DNA from: Sphingobium sp. AP49 | GTDB lineage: Bacteria; Pseudomonadota; Alphaproteobacteria; Sphingomonadales; Sphingomonadaceae | Length of the DNA: 64,000 bases | Direction: 5' to 3' | Assembly (NCBI RefSeq): GCF_000281715.2 | Contig: NZ_CP124576.1 | Span: 441,501-505,500 of the forward strand | Position numbers and translations under genes: made by a program | Notes under the pieces: generated by a model | Databases searched by the model: none | The model's input: only the letters and a program-made list of their open reading frames with translations | What the model was told of the DNA's origin: nothing | Shown: in pieces, positions 33,696 to 43,505 of the stretch | Position numbering within the stretch: the stretch's first letter is position 1 | Layout of the letters: each line of letters opens with the position of its first letter

Positions 33696-33921
33696 GATCG
33701 CCGCAAACATAAGCCTCGTGCTGCAAGACACCCGGGCGATCGGCCACTTGCACCCATGGACAATGACCGGGAACCGTGGCGGCCCGAGCGCAACTGCAGT
33801 TGGCCAGCTCCTGTGCTCGACGCCCTTACATACGCCTTGCGGCACCGCGAACGGGAAAAATCCGGAACCACGTCGCTCCAACAGAGATTGGAGAGGTTAT
33901 GGAGACGTGAGAGGAACGAAC

Positions 33922-34182
33922 ATGTGGATATTCGTCCTAGCTATCGCGACGATGGCACAACCGCAAACCACGACGACACAGGGCAATGGTCACCATGCGG
34001 ATGACGAGCGACGCTTGGAAACCGAGCGTCCCAGGAACACGCCGGTTCATGGCCAAGACGGATCGCAGCGTACCGATGCCCCGCCAGTTGAACGGACGGG
34101 ACCTGCAGAAAACAGGGACGCTGATGGAGCCTTGATGCCCGGCGCGCCGGGGACGAACAATCCGGCCATTCCCGACGACTGA
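33922..34182 (+). CDS. Small hypothetical exported protein
   Basis: Protein of 86 residues: a short hydrophobic start (MWIFVLAIATMAQPQTTTT) that could be a signal sequence, followed by a low-complexity polar region rich in Asp, Arg, Gly and Pro (GNGHHADDERRLETERPRNTPVHGQDGSQRTDAPPVERTGP). AGGAACGAAC precedes the ATG. Reads toward the intergenic stretch before the deaminase. No family recognised. Confidence 0.5.
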   Translation: MWIFVLAIATMAQPQTTTTQGNGHHADDERRLETERPRNTPVHGQDGSQRTDAPPVERTGPAENRDADGALMPGAPGTNNPAIPDD

Positions 34183-34514
34183 GCCACTCATTCCAAGGAT
34201 GGCTCCTTCGGACTGATTTCCAAGCGCAGCATCGAAGGCGATGCCACAGCCCTTTGAGGGCTCCGACAGGCGCAGTCGCTATCTCCTTGGCAAATCGGCG
34301 CAACAGACCAGACCCGATTGATGACCATAGGCTCACCGATGCCGACCACCCCTCGGCGAGATGTTGTGCGGCGTTGGCATGATCGAAGGGCTGGTCTGGC
34401 GATGAGATCATGAAAGCGAGAAGCGACCCGAAATCGCAAGCGGATGATCAAGATCTCTTGCTGGCCGGGATAGCCGATTGATCCATCGGGACCTGCGGAC
34501 GAAAGATGTTTGCT
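34183..34514. other. Intergenic region, nothing assigned
   Basis: About 330 bases between convergent genes. Short open frames exist but none has a recognisable protein pattern. Confidence 0.5.
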
Positions 34515-35009
34515 CTAAAGGTTGGCCTGCTCCTCCTGCGACAGTTTGGCATCAGGTGGATAATAAAGTTCAGCGCATTCCTTTCGCAGACATCCACCCT
34601 CTATCGAGATATCGTCGCGATATGATTCCGAGACAAAATCTAGCGTGTCGACATGCCTGGCCTCGAAATACATCTGATGAACATCATCCCGCCCGGCCCC
34701 ATAAACAACCCTGCCGACCTTTGCCCAGATCGACGCCATTGTGCACATTCCACATGGCTGAAGCGTCGAGTAAAGCGTTGCGCCGCGCAGTTCCATCTCA
34801 CCAACGCTCTCGCATCCGCGCCTGATCGCCATCATTTCGGCGTGGGCTGTCGCATCGGGCAGTTCCTGGGTCTGATTGCGCTCGCCGGCGATTATCCTGC
34901 CATTCAACACGATCACGCAGCCCAGAGGTGACGTGGCAGGGTCGGTTCCTTTCGAGCGCGCGATCGCGATAGCCTCGCGCATCCACTCTTCGTCTTCAGG
35001 CTGGATCAT
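34515..35009 (-). CDS. Nucleoside deaminase (CDA fold)
   Basis: Zinc-dependent deaminase of 164 residues, of the guanine/cytosine/tRNA-adenosine deaminase type. The catalytic motif is HAEMMAIRRG (His-Ala-Glu) with zinc ligands in TLQPCGMCTMASIWAKVGRVVYG. The start is MIQPEDEEWMREAIAIA at 35009; an in-frame ATG at 35039 would add ten residues. C-terminal tail (KECAELYYPPDAKLSQEEQANL) is as in guanine-deaminase-like members, but the substrate cannot be fixed. Confidence 0.9.
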   Translation of the reverse strand: MIQPEDEEWMREAIAIARSKGTDPATSPLGCVIVLNGRIIAGERNQTQELPDATAHAEMMAIRRGCESVGEMELRGATLYSTLQPCGMCTMASIWAKVGRVVYGAGRDDVHQMYFEARHVDTLDFVSESYRDDISIEGGCLRKECAELYYPPDAKLSQEEQANL

Positions 35010-35144
35010 CTGGTCTTCCGCTCCCGTATAATTCCTCATGCAACTAGCGATGCTCGCATCACGAAGGCTGCTGACAAGCGCCGCCTGTCGGAGCAAGAAC
35101 GTCATCCGGAAAGAATCTGTCTCGCCAATGGGCGGGCGGCACAC

Positions 35145-35190
35145 AAAAAGCGCCGTTCAATTGCGCGACTGGCGCACTTGAACGGCGCTT
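35145..35190 (-). terminator. Terminator of katE
   Basis: Thirteen-bp perfect stem AAGCGCCGTTCAA (35148-35160) / TTGAACGGCGCTT (35178-35190), with a minus-strand T-run at 35149-35145, just past the katE stop. Confidence 0.85.
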
Positions 35191-35194
35191 GATC

Positions 35195-37339
35195 TCAGGC
35201 GAGATCGCGAATCTTGGGCTCTCGCGCCCAGTGTCGCTTGGGGCCCAGTTCCAGCAGCATCTCGTTTGGAATGACACCGTCATCCTTTTCTACGCCTGCC
35301 TTGTCGAGGATGATCTGCGTACCGGGGCAATGGGCGATGGTTTTGCAATGCCCATAGGCGTCCATGAACCACTGGACTGCAGCGCCCTGCTTCGACAATG
35401 CTTCCGCATTCTCAGGCATGAGCACGGACGCGATCGCATCGAACAGCACGGAAGGCGAGCCGTCGAGCTTGCCGTCAGCTTCGAGCGTTCCACCCTTTAC
35501 CTTGAGGGCACCGACCCTGGGCGCAACGAGAAAGACGCTTCCGCCTGCTTTCTCCACGCCTGTCTTGAGCTTCTCCACCATTGCCTTGTCGGACCCCTCG
35601 GCAAACAGGATCCCCACCTTTTTACCCACAAAGCCATCCTTGGCGTTCTTCTGGATGGAGAGGGCATCGGAGACGGGCATCTCCACAAGCTCTCGGGCTG
35701 CGGGCGCCTTTTCAGGCAAGTCGATCGCAAGTCCATCAGCGACACGTTCTGCCAGTTTTTCATCAATGTTTCGCAGGCGCGCGAGAACGCGAAGCCGCAC
35801 ATGGGGCATGGCCACCTTCGAGAGCTCGAAAACAATGGCTGACGCGATGTGCGCCTGCTCGTTCTGTGTCTGTGACAAATAGAACATCCGAGCCTGACTA
35901 TAATGGTCGGCAAATGCATCCGCACGTATCCGCATCTTGTCGGCGGGATCGTTGCGCTCGTCATTGTCGCTGAAGGACGTGAACCCGGTTTCGGGCGCTA
36001 CGCGCGGACCGCTATCCTCGCCCGCTTCATTCAAGCTGTTGGGTTCGTAATTGGCGCGTCCTTTCGGGACCAGCGTCTGCATCAACCCGTCGCGCTGCAT
36101 ATTGTGGAACGGGCATTTTGGCGCGTTGATCGGAATTTGGTGGAAGTTGGTCGTCCCCAGACGCGATTTTTGCGTATCGAGATAGGAGAACAGCCGCCCC
36201 TGAAGCAGGGGGTCATTCGAGAAATCGATGCCGGAGATGACATTGCTTGGGAGGAAGGCAACCTGCTCGGTCTCGGCGAAGAAATTGTCGACATTCCTGT
36301 TGAGCGTCAGGCGCCCGATGATCTCGACGGGAATATCTTCTTCAGGGATCAGTTTTGTCGAGTCCAGCACATCATATGGCTGTTTTGCAGCCCAAGCCTC
36401 GTCGAAAATCTGGACGCCAAGATCCCAGGCGGGATAATCGCCGCTGGCGATTGCCTCGTAAAGATCGCGACGATGGAAATCTGGGTCGGCGCCTGCCGTC
36501 TTCACAGCCTCGTCCCAAACCTGAGAAGCAACACCCAGAACCGGCTTCCAGTGGAACTTCACGAACTTGCCGTCGCCATTTTCGTTGATGAAGCGGAAGC
36601 TATGGACGCCAAATCCTTCCATCATCCGCAAAGACCGAGGGATGGCACGATCGGACATGGCCCACATGATCATGTGCATGGTCTCGGGCATGAGCGAAAC
36701 GAAGTCCCAGAACGTGTCATGGGCACTCGCAGCCTGGGGATAGCCCCGATCCGCTTCCATTTTGACCGAATGGATAAGATCAGGAAATTTCATGGCATCC
36801 TGAATGAAGAACACCGGGATGTTATTGCCTACCAGATCCCAGTTGCCGGCTTCCGTGTAGAATTTCACTGCGAAGCCTCGGACGTCGCGCGGCGTGTCGA
36901 CGGAACCAGCGCCACCGGCCACGGTCGAAAAGCGAACGAACACGGGGCAGGTACCGCCCTTCTTCTGGAAAATACTCGCCTTGGTCACATCGGGAATGGC
37001 CTTTGTGCACTCAAAAATTCCATGGGCACCAGAACCGCGAGCATGGACAATCCGCTCAGGAATGCGTTCATGATCGAAGTGGAAGATTTTCTCGCGCAGC
37101 ACGAAGTCTTCCAGCAGCGTAGGACCTCGCGCGCCTGCCTTCAGACTGTTTTGATTATCCGCGATCCGATGCCCGAAATTGTCCGTCAGGGCGTCCCCTG
37201 GTCGATCTGACTGCAATCGCTGCTGCGTTTCCCCGCCTTCTCCGACGCTGGTCTCATAATCGGGACTTCCGACCCCGGGCCGGTGATCAGCAAGACCATT
37301 TTCCAGAGCAGCGTCATCCTTCGAACCCGAAGCGGCCAT
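35195..37339 (-). CDS. katE: Large-subunit catalase HPII type
   Basis: Heme catalase of 714 residues that splits hydrogen peroxide. The catalytic histidine region is IPERIVHARGSGAHG, the active-site Asn lies in VFFIQDAMKFPDLIHSVK and the heme-binding Tyr in GRLFSYLDTQKSRLG. The last 150 residues are the extra DJ-1/PfpI-like domain typical of the large HPII class (KVGILFAEGSDKAMVEKLKTGVEKAGGSVFLVAP). The start chosen is MAASGSKDD at 37339 with GGGAGAG upstream; an in-frame ATG at 37363 is possible. It has an own terminator and an EcfG-like promoter, so it is a single gene. Confidence 0.96.
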   Translation of the reverse strand: MAASGSKDDAALENGLADHRPGVGSPDYETSVGEGGETQQRLQSDRPGDALTDNFGHRIADNQNSLKAGARGPTLLEDFVLREKIFHFDHERIPERIVHARGSGAHGIFECTKAIPDVTKASIFQKKGGTCPVFVRFSTVAGGAGSVDTPRDVRGFAVKFYTEAGNWDLVGNNIPVFFIQDAMKFPDLIHSVKMEADRGYPQAASAHDTFWDFVSLMPETMHMIMWAMSDRAIPRSLRMMEGFGVHSFRFINENGDGKFVKFHWKPVLGVASQVWDEAVKTAGADPDFHRRDLYEAIASGDYPAWDLGVQIFDEAWAAKQPYDVLDSTKLIPEEDIPVEIIGRLTLNRNVDNFFAETEQVAFLPSNVISGIDFSNDPLLQGRLFSYLDTQKSRLGTTNFHQIPINAPKCPFHNMQRDGLMQTLVPKGRANYEPNSLNEAGEDSGPRVAPETGFTSFSDNDERNDPADKMRIRADAFADHYSQARMFYLSQTQNEQAHIASAIVFELSKVAMPHVRLRVLARLRNIDEKLAERVADGLAIDLPEKAPAARELVEMPVSDALSIQKNAKDGFVGKKVGILFAEGSDKAMVEKLKTGVEKAGGSVFLVAPRVGALKVKGGTLEADGKLDGSPSVLFDAIASVLMPENAEALSKQGAAVQWFMDAYGHCKTIAHCPGTQIILDKAGVEKDDGVIPNEMLLELGPKRHWAREPKIRDLA

Positions 37340-37395
37340 ATCAACTCTCCCTGAAGATCGCATAAGGCTGCGAATGCCGCAGCAGACAGCTCTCT

Positions 37396-37420
37396 AACCG
37401 GAAGGGGGGAACTGGGTTCC
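37396..37420 (-). promoter_or_regulatory. EcfG-like promoter for katE
   Basis: Minus strand GGAAC, 16 bases, GGTT(AG): full -35, one mismatch in the -10, 57 bases upstream of the chosen start. Confidence 0.6.
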
Positions 37421-37877
37421 GGCATTCCACAAGAAGATGTCCAGAACCAATCTGGATCAATATGAATATGCTCTGGCGCCCGCGCAGCACCCGACTGCCT
37501 CTGATCAGCTAGAGTTTGCTCGAACGACGCATAGTGCCCGCAATCAGTTTGTTGTTAACGCAGGCCCGGTTCATTCCCGGCGCCTCATATGACCAAGCGG
37601 CCGCAACCTCGTCTCCGCTCGATAGGCGACTTGCTGTGTGAACGGCATCTTCCAGATTCACATAATGTCCGGGCAATCGAGAGACAGCTCGCCCAAACGA
37701 TCCGACCAAGCTTGGTAAGCTGTCATCTTGGGTCGCGCGAAGCGACAGATATGAGAATGAAGGCTCGGAAACGCGCAATGGCGAACCATTCTTGCCGAAA
37801 CAGCTCCTGGCGAAGAAACTATCGGCTGGGTTGTGACTTTGCACTTCAAGATCGCGTCTCGAATTTGAAAGTCACAT
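37421..37877. other. Intergenic region before the transglutaminase
   Basis: About 460 bases between divergent genes with lower GC than the neighbours. A leftward open frame (37509-37844, 111 residues) exists but shows no family, so I do not annotate it as a gene. No EcfG site reads into the transglutaminase. Confidence 0.4.
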
Positions 37878-38726
37878 ATGCTCATTCGTGCTGGCTATGA
37901 ACTGGTTCTGGAAACGGGCGCTCCTACGCCATTGATTTCCCTCCTCACGATCCGGCCATCCAGATTTCCCGATCTTCGCACGCCTCACAGGATCAGGACG
38001 AGCGCCCCGATCCCGACCCATGACTACCGCGACACGTTCGGCAACATTTGCACTCGCATGACCCTGCCGGCAGGCCGTACCACTCTGTCATGCGATTTCA
38101 CGATTGCCGATAGCGGCTTGCATGATCGTCAGATTCCATCGGCAATCCAGCATGAAGTCCGGGATCTGCCCTCGGATGTCCTAATCTATCTCATGGGCAG
38201 TCGCTATTGCGAGACCGATCTCCTCTGCCAGAAAGCCTGGTATCATTTCGGTCATATCGCGCCGGGATGGGAGCGGGTGCAGTCCATCGTCGATTTCGTG
38301 CATCAGCATCTGACCTATGGCTATCGATATGCGCGGTGCACCAGGACCGCCTGGGAAGCATATAATGAGCGGGTCGGCGTATGCCGGGACTTTGCCCATC
38401 TTGCGGTGGCCTTGTGCCGGTGCATGAATATTCCTGCACGCTACTGCAGCGGATATCTTGGCGATATCGGCGTCGATCCAGTTGATGGCCCGATGGACTT
38501 CCATGCTTGGTTCGAGGTGTATCTCGGTGGAGAGTGGCACAGTTTCGACGCTAGGCATCGCATCCCCCGCATAGGGCGAATCCTGATGGCGTGCGGACGG
38601 GACGCAGCCGATACCGCTTTGACAACGGCGTTCGGATCGATGCGCCTGGCCGCCTTCAAAGTCCATACCGATGAGGTAATGCAGGCCGGGCAGGATGTGG
38701 CCACTCCGCTGACCATTGCCGCCTGA
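37878..38726 (+). CDS. Transglutaminase-like cysteine peptidase-fold protein, copy 1
   Basis: Protein of 282 residues. The first 120 residues are a beta-rich N-terminal region; the transglutaminase core has the catalytic triad Cys in RVGVCRDFAHLAVALCRCM (about 168), His in DFHAWFEVYLGG and Asp in FDARHRIPRIGRI. Bacterial members can be proteases, amidases or protein cross-linkers. It is close to the copy at 40895-41710 (same MLIR-GY start and the same ARYC-GYLGDIGV stretch), facing it across the M3 peptidase. Confidence 0.92.
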   Translation: MLIRAGYELVLETGAPTPLISLLTIRPSRFPDLRTPHRIRTSAPIPTHDYRDTFGNICTRMTLPAGRTTLSCDFTIADSGLHDRQIPSAIQHEVRDLPSDVLIYLMGSRYCETDLLCQKAWYHFGHIAPGWERVQSIVDFVHQHLTYGYRYARCTRTAWEAYNERVGVCRDFAHLAVALCRCMNIPARYCSGYLGDIGVDPVDGPMDFHAWFEVYLGGEWHSFDARHRIPRIGRILMACGRDAADTALTTAFGSMRLAAFKVHTDEVMQAGQDVATPLTIAA

Positions 38727-38880
38727 CAAGAGGTCTGCCGCCATTGCTTGGGCGCAGCAGGCACGCGCCTGCGTGGCCTATATGTTCGCGATAGATTGCG
38801 TTATGCAGGACGATGGACGGAAAGGCGCGTTACAGCCTCAACTGGCGATCGCCTTCTGACGGAATGGCCATCTGGGTCGT

Positions 38881-40902
38881 TCAAGCATCGAGAAGATGCC
38901 TTGCTCGCATCAAAGCCGTTCCGTCGGGTGGACGCCCCAGGAAGGCCTCGAAAGAAGCCATGGGATCCCGACTGTTTCCTGTAGCGAGTATCTCGTCGCG
39001 GAATTGCGACGCGAGCCTGGGGTCAAATATATCACCTGCTTCGACAAATTTCTCGAAAGCATCGGCATCCAATGCCTCGGACCAGGCATAACTATAATAG
39101 GCTGCTGAATAGCCGCCATCGAAGATATGGGTAAAATAGGGAAAGCGGTGGCGCAGTCCGACCTCGGATGGCATTCCCAGCGCGTCAAGCTCCGCCGCAA
39201 CAATCGCGCGCGGATCCAACTGGGCCTCCGATTTCTGGTGGACGGCAAGGTCGATCAATGCACAACCGATCAATTCTACGGTCGCAAAACCCTGGCCGTA
39301 AGCCTCCGCCTCGCGAATGGCAGAGATTAGATCCTCCGGCATTCCAAGACCTGCGAGCACCTGCCGGCTCACAATCCAGTTTTCCATGAATTTGCTGGGA
39401 AACTCTACGAAGTCGCGAGCAACAGCCGTTCCGGACTGACTGGGGTAGGTAACGCTCGACAGGAGCCCGTGCAATGCATGGCCGAATTCATGAAACAGGG
39501 TGCGTGCCTCATCAATCGATAGACGGGTCGCCCCCTGGTCGGGTGGCGGAGCAGGGGCGAAATTGGCAACAAGATAGATGATCGGGCGCACGTCACCATC
39601 CATCGCCTCTTGCACCCGAAGGCTTCCCATCCAGGCGCCACCATGTTTTTCCGGTCGGGCCAGATAGTCGGTGAAGAGCAGGCCCACTGCGCTCCCGTCG
39701 CCGTCCGTCACCTCCCAAGCCCAGACATCCGGGTGGTAACCTTCTATGTCCGCTCGCCTGGTGAAGCGGAGGCCGTAAAGTCGGCTGGCTGTATCGAACG
39801 CTGCCTGTCGCACCGCATCAAGCCGCAAATGCTCTGCAGCCGCAGCCGTATCGAGCGCGTAACGCGCGCGCCGCACCTGCTCCGCGTAAAAACGCCAGTC
39901 CCAGGGCGCGAGACGGAAATCGCCGCCCTCCCCATCAATCAACTTCTGCAATTCTGCCGCTTCTTCCGCTGCGCGGCGTTTTCCCGGCGCCCACAGTTGG
40001 CGCATCAGCGCGCTCGCCGCTGCAGGATCATGCGCCATGCTGTCGGCAAGCGCGTAATGCGCATGGTCGGCATAACCTAGCAGCGCGGCCCGTTCCCTGC
40101 GCAACGCCAGGATTTCCGCAATGACCGACCAATTATCATATTCATCGCCGTCGCAACGCGAGGTGAAGGCGCACCATAGGGCTTCGCGTAAATCGCGCCT
40201 TCTCGAGAATGTCAGAAATGCCTCCAGGTCGGTGCGATCAAGCGTTATATGATAGCGGCCCCTGTGCCCCTTGGCAGCTGCTCGCGCCGCGGCCGCCTCG
40301 CATATTGCGGGGGGTAAGCCCTCAAGCTCATTTTGCTCCAGATCGAGCACCCATGCGCTTGTGGCGGCAAGCACATTCTGCCCGAATTGAACCGATAGGG
40401 CAGACAGGCGAGCCTCGATGGCGGCAAAGCGTTGCTTACCAGCCCTCGTCAGTGCCGCACCGCCTTTCAGGAAGCTTGCATAGCTGTCCTCCACGAGCCG
40501 GACCTGTTCCGGTGTCAGGCCGCTCTCGTGCCGTGAAGCATGAACGGCGAAGATGCGCGCTGACAACTGATCATTATGGCTGATGGCAACGGCATGCGCG
40601 CTCAGACGAGCCGAAATTTCCGCCTCCACCTCACGGATGGTCGACGTGCCCCTTGCCGAGGATAGAGCCCAGAACAACCGGCGGACGCGCGCGAGCGGGT
40701 CGCCTGACCGCTCCAGCGCAGCGATCGTGTTTTCAAAGGTAGCAGGCGCGCTCTGCTCACAAATCGCATCAAGTTCAGCTTCATGCCAGGCGATGGCGGT
40801 GATGACTGCAGGAAGAAACTGCTCATCCCGTATTCGCGTAAAAGGCGGCGCGCCGAGCGGACCAGTCCAGCGTTGCAGGAGCGGATTGTCTGCCTCAGTC
40901 AA
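38881..40902 (-). CDS. M3 family metallopeptidase (oligopeptidase A / Dcp type)
   Basis: Zinc peptidase of 673 residues that degrades short peptides in the cytoplasm. The catalytic motif is ARTLFHEFGHALHGLLS (HExxH, at about 472) with the third ligand region FVEFPSKFMENW. The N-terminal helical part is intact and length is normal. The start is TTG at 40902, inside the end of the upstream transglutaminase gene (stop at 40895), so it is the third gene of a leftward operon with two transglutaminases. Confidence 0.93.
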   Translation of the reverse strand: MTEADNPLLQRWTGPLGAPPFTRIRDEQFLPAVITAIAWHEAELDAICEQSAPATFENTIAALERSGDPLARVRRLFWALSSARGTSTIREVEAEISARLSAHAVAISHNDQLSARIFAVHASRHESGLTPEQVRLVEDSYASFLKGGAALTRAGKQRFAAIEARLSALSVQFGQNVLAATSAWVLDLEQNELEGLPPAICEAAAARAAAKGHRGRYHITLDRTDLEAFLTFSRRRDLREALWCAFTSRCDGDEYDNWSVIAEILALRRERAALLGYADHAHYALADSMAHDPAAASALMRQLWAPGKRRAAEEAAELQKLIDGEGGDFRLAPWDWRFYAEQVRRARYALDTAAAAEHLRLDAVRQAAFDTASRLYGLRFTRRADIEGYHPDVWAWEVTDGDGSAVGLLFTDYLARPEKHGGAWMGSLRVQEAMDGDVRPIIYLVANFAPAPPPDQGATRLSIDEARTLFHEFGHALHGLLSSVTYPSQSGTAVARDFVEFPSKFMENWIVSRQVLAGLGMPEDLISAIREAEAYGQGFATVELIGCALIDLAVHQKSEAQLDPRAIVAAELDALGMPSEVGLRHRFPYFTHIFDGGYSAAYYSYAWSEALDADAFEKFVEAGDIFDPRLASQFRDEILATGNSRDPMASFEAFLGRPPDGTALMRARHLLDA

Positions 40903-41710
40903 GGGAGGTCACTTCCTGGGTATGCACTTGAAATCGCACCAGCTTCGCCGGCCCAAAGGCCGTCGTCAAGGCTACGTCGGTGGCGTCGCGGCCGCGGGCC
41001 ATCAGGATCCGGCCGATGCGCGGGCGATTGTGCCGCGCGTCGTATGTGTACCAGGCGCCGTTGATATAGACATCGAACCATGCGCTGAAATCCATCGGCG
41101 CATCTACCGGCGGCACGCCGATGTCTCCCAGATAGCCGGTACAATATCGTGCTGGGATGTTCATGCAGCGGCACAAGGCTATTGCGAGATGGGCAAAGTC
41201 ACGACACACGCCCTTTCTCTCCTGATAGCCATTCCAGGCCGTCTTGTCGGCGCGGGCATGCTGATAGCCAAATTCGATATGATAGTGCACGAAATCCACG
41301 ATTGCCTCGACACGTTCCCGGGCACCGGCCAAATGACCAAATTGAGCCCATGCGACGTCCATCAAACGGTCTGTCTCGCAATAGCGGCTGCCCAGCAGAA
41401 AAGGCATGACGGCATCTGGAAGTTCTTCGACTGGCAACTGAGCACCGCTGGGCGATCTGTCGTCGGGATCACCGCTATCTTCGATCACAAAGTCGCATGA
41501 CAAGCGCACATTGCCCGGCGGGATGGTGAGCCGGGTGGCGACATTGCCGAACCCGTCCTCGAATTGATAAAGCGGAATGTCGGGCGCCGCTATCAGCCGC
41601 TGCGGCGTTCGCAGATCCTGATGGCGCGACGGATGCAGGCTGAGCATGGCCATCATCGCCGTCCGTCTTTCGGTCGAAAACTCAATATCGTAGCCGCACC
41701 GGATCAGCAT
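40895..41710 (-). CDS. Transglutaminase-like protein, copy 2
   Basis: Protein of 271 residues, paralogue of the 37878 gene. Triad residues: RKGVCRDFAHLAIALCRCM, DFSAWFDVYING and YDARHNRPRIGRI. In the His position the motif reads FSAWFDVY instead of FHAWFEVY, so the catalytic histidine expected there is replaced by serine; the enzyme may be inactive or use another residue. The start is the ATG at 41710, which overlaps the stop of the next upstream gene by seven bases. Confidence 0.9.
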   Translation of the reverse strand: MLIRCGYDIEFSTERRTAMMAMLSLHPSRHQDLRTPQRLIAAPDIPLYQFEDGFGNVATRLTIPPGNVRLSCDFVIEDSGDPDDRSPSGAQLPVEELPDAVMPFLLGSRYCETDRLMDVAWAQFGHLAGARERVEAIVDFVHYHIEFGYQHARADKTAWNGYQERKGVCRDFAHLAIALCRCMNIPARYCTGYLGDIGVPPVDAPMDFSAWFDVYINGAWYTYDARHNRPRIGRILMARGRDATDVALTTAFGPAKLVRFQVHTQEVTSLD

Positions 41711-42654
41711 GTCGGATTCTTTTCTTGATTGCCGGCGCACCGGCTGTTGATGGCGCCATGGCCAGAGAGAGGAAACAGGTCCGGATCAGCACGCCGGACG
41801 TTGACCGTCACGTCCATCCCCAGAAAGCTGGCAGGCAAACCGAACCAGGTGCCTGACAGCGGCAGCGCTTGATACGGGTCGCGCGCGATCGCTACGCGGA
41901 TCAGGCCGCGATTCCCGATGATGCCATTTGTCGGATCGAACTCCACCCAACCAGATCCGGGCAGGAAGATGCGGACCCACGCGTGGGTGTTGCCGCCGCC
42001 GACCAGCCCTTCGCTGCGCGACGGATTATAGACATAGCCCGACACGAAGCGGGCGGCGAAACCCAGCGCCCGCACAGCCTCGATCATCAGCACGGCGAAA
42101 TCGCGACAGGTCCCCTGCCGTTTGCTCAACGTCTCCATGGGCGACTGCGTGCCTTTTTCATGTCGTGGGACATAGGTGAAGTCACATTGGATGCCTGTCG
42201 CGATCCGGGTCAGGAGATCGACAGTCGCGGTATCACCATGATTGCTGACGAAACCTCTGGCCCAATTGTCGACGATCCGCTCGGGATCGAGATGGTTGCG
42301 TTCGATCGAACGCAACAGATCGGGCATGTCTTCCGACGAATATGTGAAGGGGAACAGCCGGGCATAGGGCTCGACGGCGACCTGCTGCTGCGTCAAGGGC
42401 GCATGTTCAAGCGTGACCTCGCTCGTGACGATCAAATGTGATGTGCGTTTGTCGAACAGAGCAATTGCCACGGGATTTCCGAAGACGTCATGCAGCCAGC
42501 GCAATTCGGCAGGTGCGGGATCGATATCGAGCCGCGCCCGGAGCAGTCGCTGGTCGAAGGCCTCGCGCGGCCGCATCATGATGCGATGTTCGCCCAGCGA
42601 CACAGGTTGCTGATAGCGATAAGTCGTCACATGTTCGATTGTCAGCAACGGCAT
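41704..42654 (-). CDS. Transglutaminase family protein with N-terminal domain
   Basis: Protein of 316 residues of the large bacterial transglutaminase family: N-terminal beta domain LLTIEHVTTYRYQQPVSLGEHRIMMRPREAFDQRLL (about 1-90), then the core with Cys in KRQGTCRDFAVLMIEAVRALG, His in GGGNTHAWVRIFLPG and Asp in WVEFDPTNGIIG. All three catalytic residues are present. First gene of a leftward operon with transglutaminase copy 2 and the M3 peptidase. Such genes often lie next to ATP-grasp and alpha-E genes, which are absent here. Confidence 0.93.
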   Translation of the reverse strand: MPLLTIEHVTTYRYQQPVSLGEHRIMMRPREAFDQRLLRARLDIDPAPAELRWLHDVFGNPVAIALFDKRTSHLIVTSEVTLEHAPLTQQQVAVEPYARLFPFTYSSEDMPDLLRSIERNHLDPERIVDNWARGFVSNHGDTATVDLLTRIATGIQCDFTYVPRHEKGTQSPMETLSKRQGTCRDFAVLMIEAVRALGFAARFVSGYVYNPSRSEGLVGGGNTHAWVRIFLPGSGWVEFDPTNGIIGNRGLIRVAIARDPYQALPLSGTWFGLPASFLGMDVTVNVRRADPDLFPLSGHGAINSRCAGNQEKNPTC

Positions 42655-42686
42655 GAAAGGAAATTCCCGATGGTCAGGGAGAGACC

Positions 42687-43445
42687 GTGAATCTGCTGGG
42701 TCCAGGCGATCCTGCGCCGTCCACCATCGTCAACGCTGAGGGCTGCTCCCCGTTCCTCCTGACCGGAGATCATGCAGGGCTGGCAATTCCTTCGGCCCTG
42801 GGTGATCTCGGCGTAGGCCCGGCCGATTGGTCTCGGCATATCGCAATCGACATAGGCGTGAGAGAAATGGGCCTGGAACTGGCGCGCCTTCTCGATGCCC
42901 CTTTCATCTTCCAGAATTATTCGCGATTGGTGATCGACTGTAATCGCGATCCCGCGCGCGACGACGCGATACCTGCGTCTTCCGATGGGACCGATATCGG
43001 TGGCAATCAGGGTTTGATTGAAGCCGACAGGCTGGCGCGTGTCACCTCAATCCATGCTCCATATCATGCCGGCATTTCAGAAATGATCTCTGCTCGGTTG
43101 GCAGCGGGGCAGGAGACAATCCTGCTCGCGCTCCATAGTTTCACCCCGATACTGGACGAGATCAGGCGCCCCTGGTCGGTGGGCGTCTTGCACGCCGCCG
43201 GCCGGATCGATTTTGCGACCTGCCTGCTGGACGCGCTGCGCCGGTTGCCGATCGAGGTGGGCGACAATGCTCCCTATGCCATGGATGAAACCGATTACAG
43301 CATGCCCTTCCACGCCCTTTCAAATGATCTTCGCTACGCTGAAATCGAGGTCAGGCAGGACCTTATTTCCCAAGCCGAGGGGCAATCCTTCTGGGCGGCG
43401 CAACTGCGCGATGCGATGGAAGAGGCCTGGCAGCGGCTCACATAG
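42687..43445 (+). CDS. N-formylglutamate amidohydrolase family protein
   Basis: Protein of 252 residues matching the N-formylglutamate amidohydrolase (FGase) family, zinc hydrolases. Motifs: PFLLTGDHAGLAIPSALGDLGVG, ARLLDAPFIFQNYSRLVIDCNRDPARDDAIP and LLALHSFTPILDEIRRPWSVGVL. The start is GTG at 42687. It is read away from the transglutaminase operon, only 32 bases from it, so both may share one control region. A role in histidine degradation is not supported by neighbours; a link to peptide or amide handling is more likely. Confidence 0.9.
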   Translation: MNLLGPGDPAPSTIVNAEGCSPFLLTGDHAGLAIPSALGDLGVGPADWSRHIAIDIGVREMGLELARLLDAPFIFQNYSRLVIDCNRDPARDDAIPASSDGTDIGGNQGLIEADRLARVTSIHAPYHAGISEMISARLAAGQETILLALHSFTPILDEIRRPWSVGVLHAAGRIDFATCLLDALRRLPIEVGDNAPYAMDETDYSMPFHALSNDLRYAEIEVRQDLISQAEGQSFWAAQLRDAMEEAWQRLT

Positions 43446-43505
43446 AATATACTGACACAATGGTGAGCGCATCGCCTCGCGCTGTTCAAGAGAAGTCATA
43501 GGCCA

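Noticed and set aside
37509..37844. Minus-strand open frame of 111 codons before the transglutaminase gene
   Set aside because: Protein-like in part but with no family, an odd serine-rich start and no promoter; kept as unassigned.
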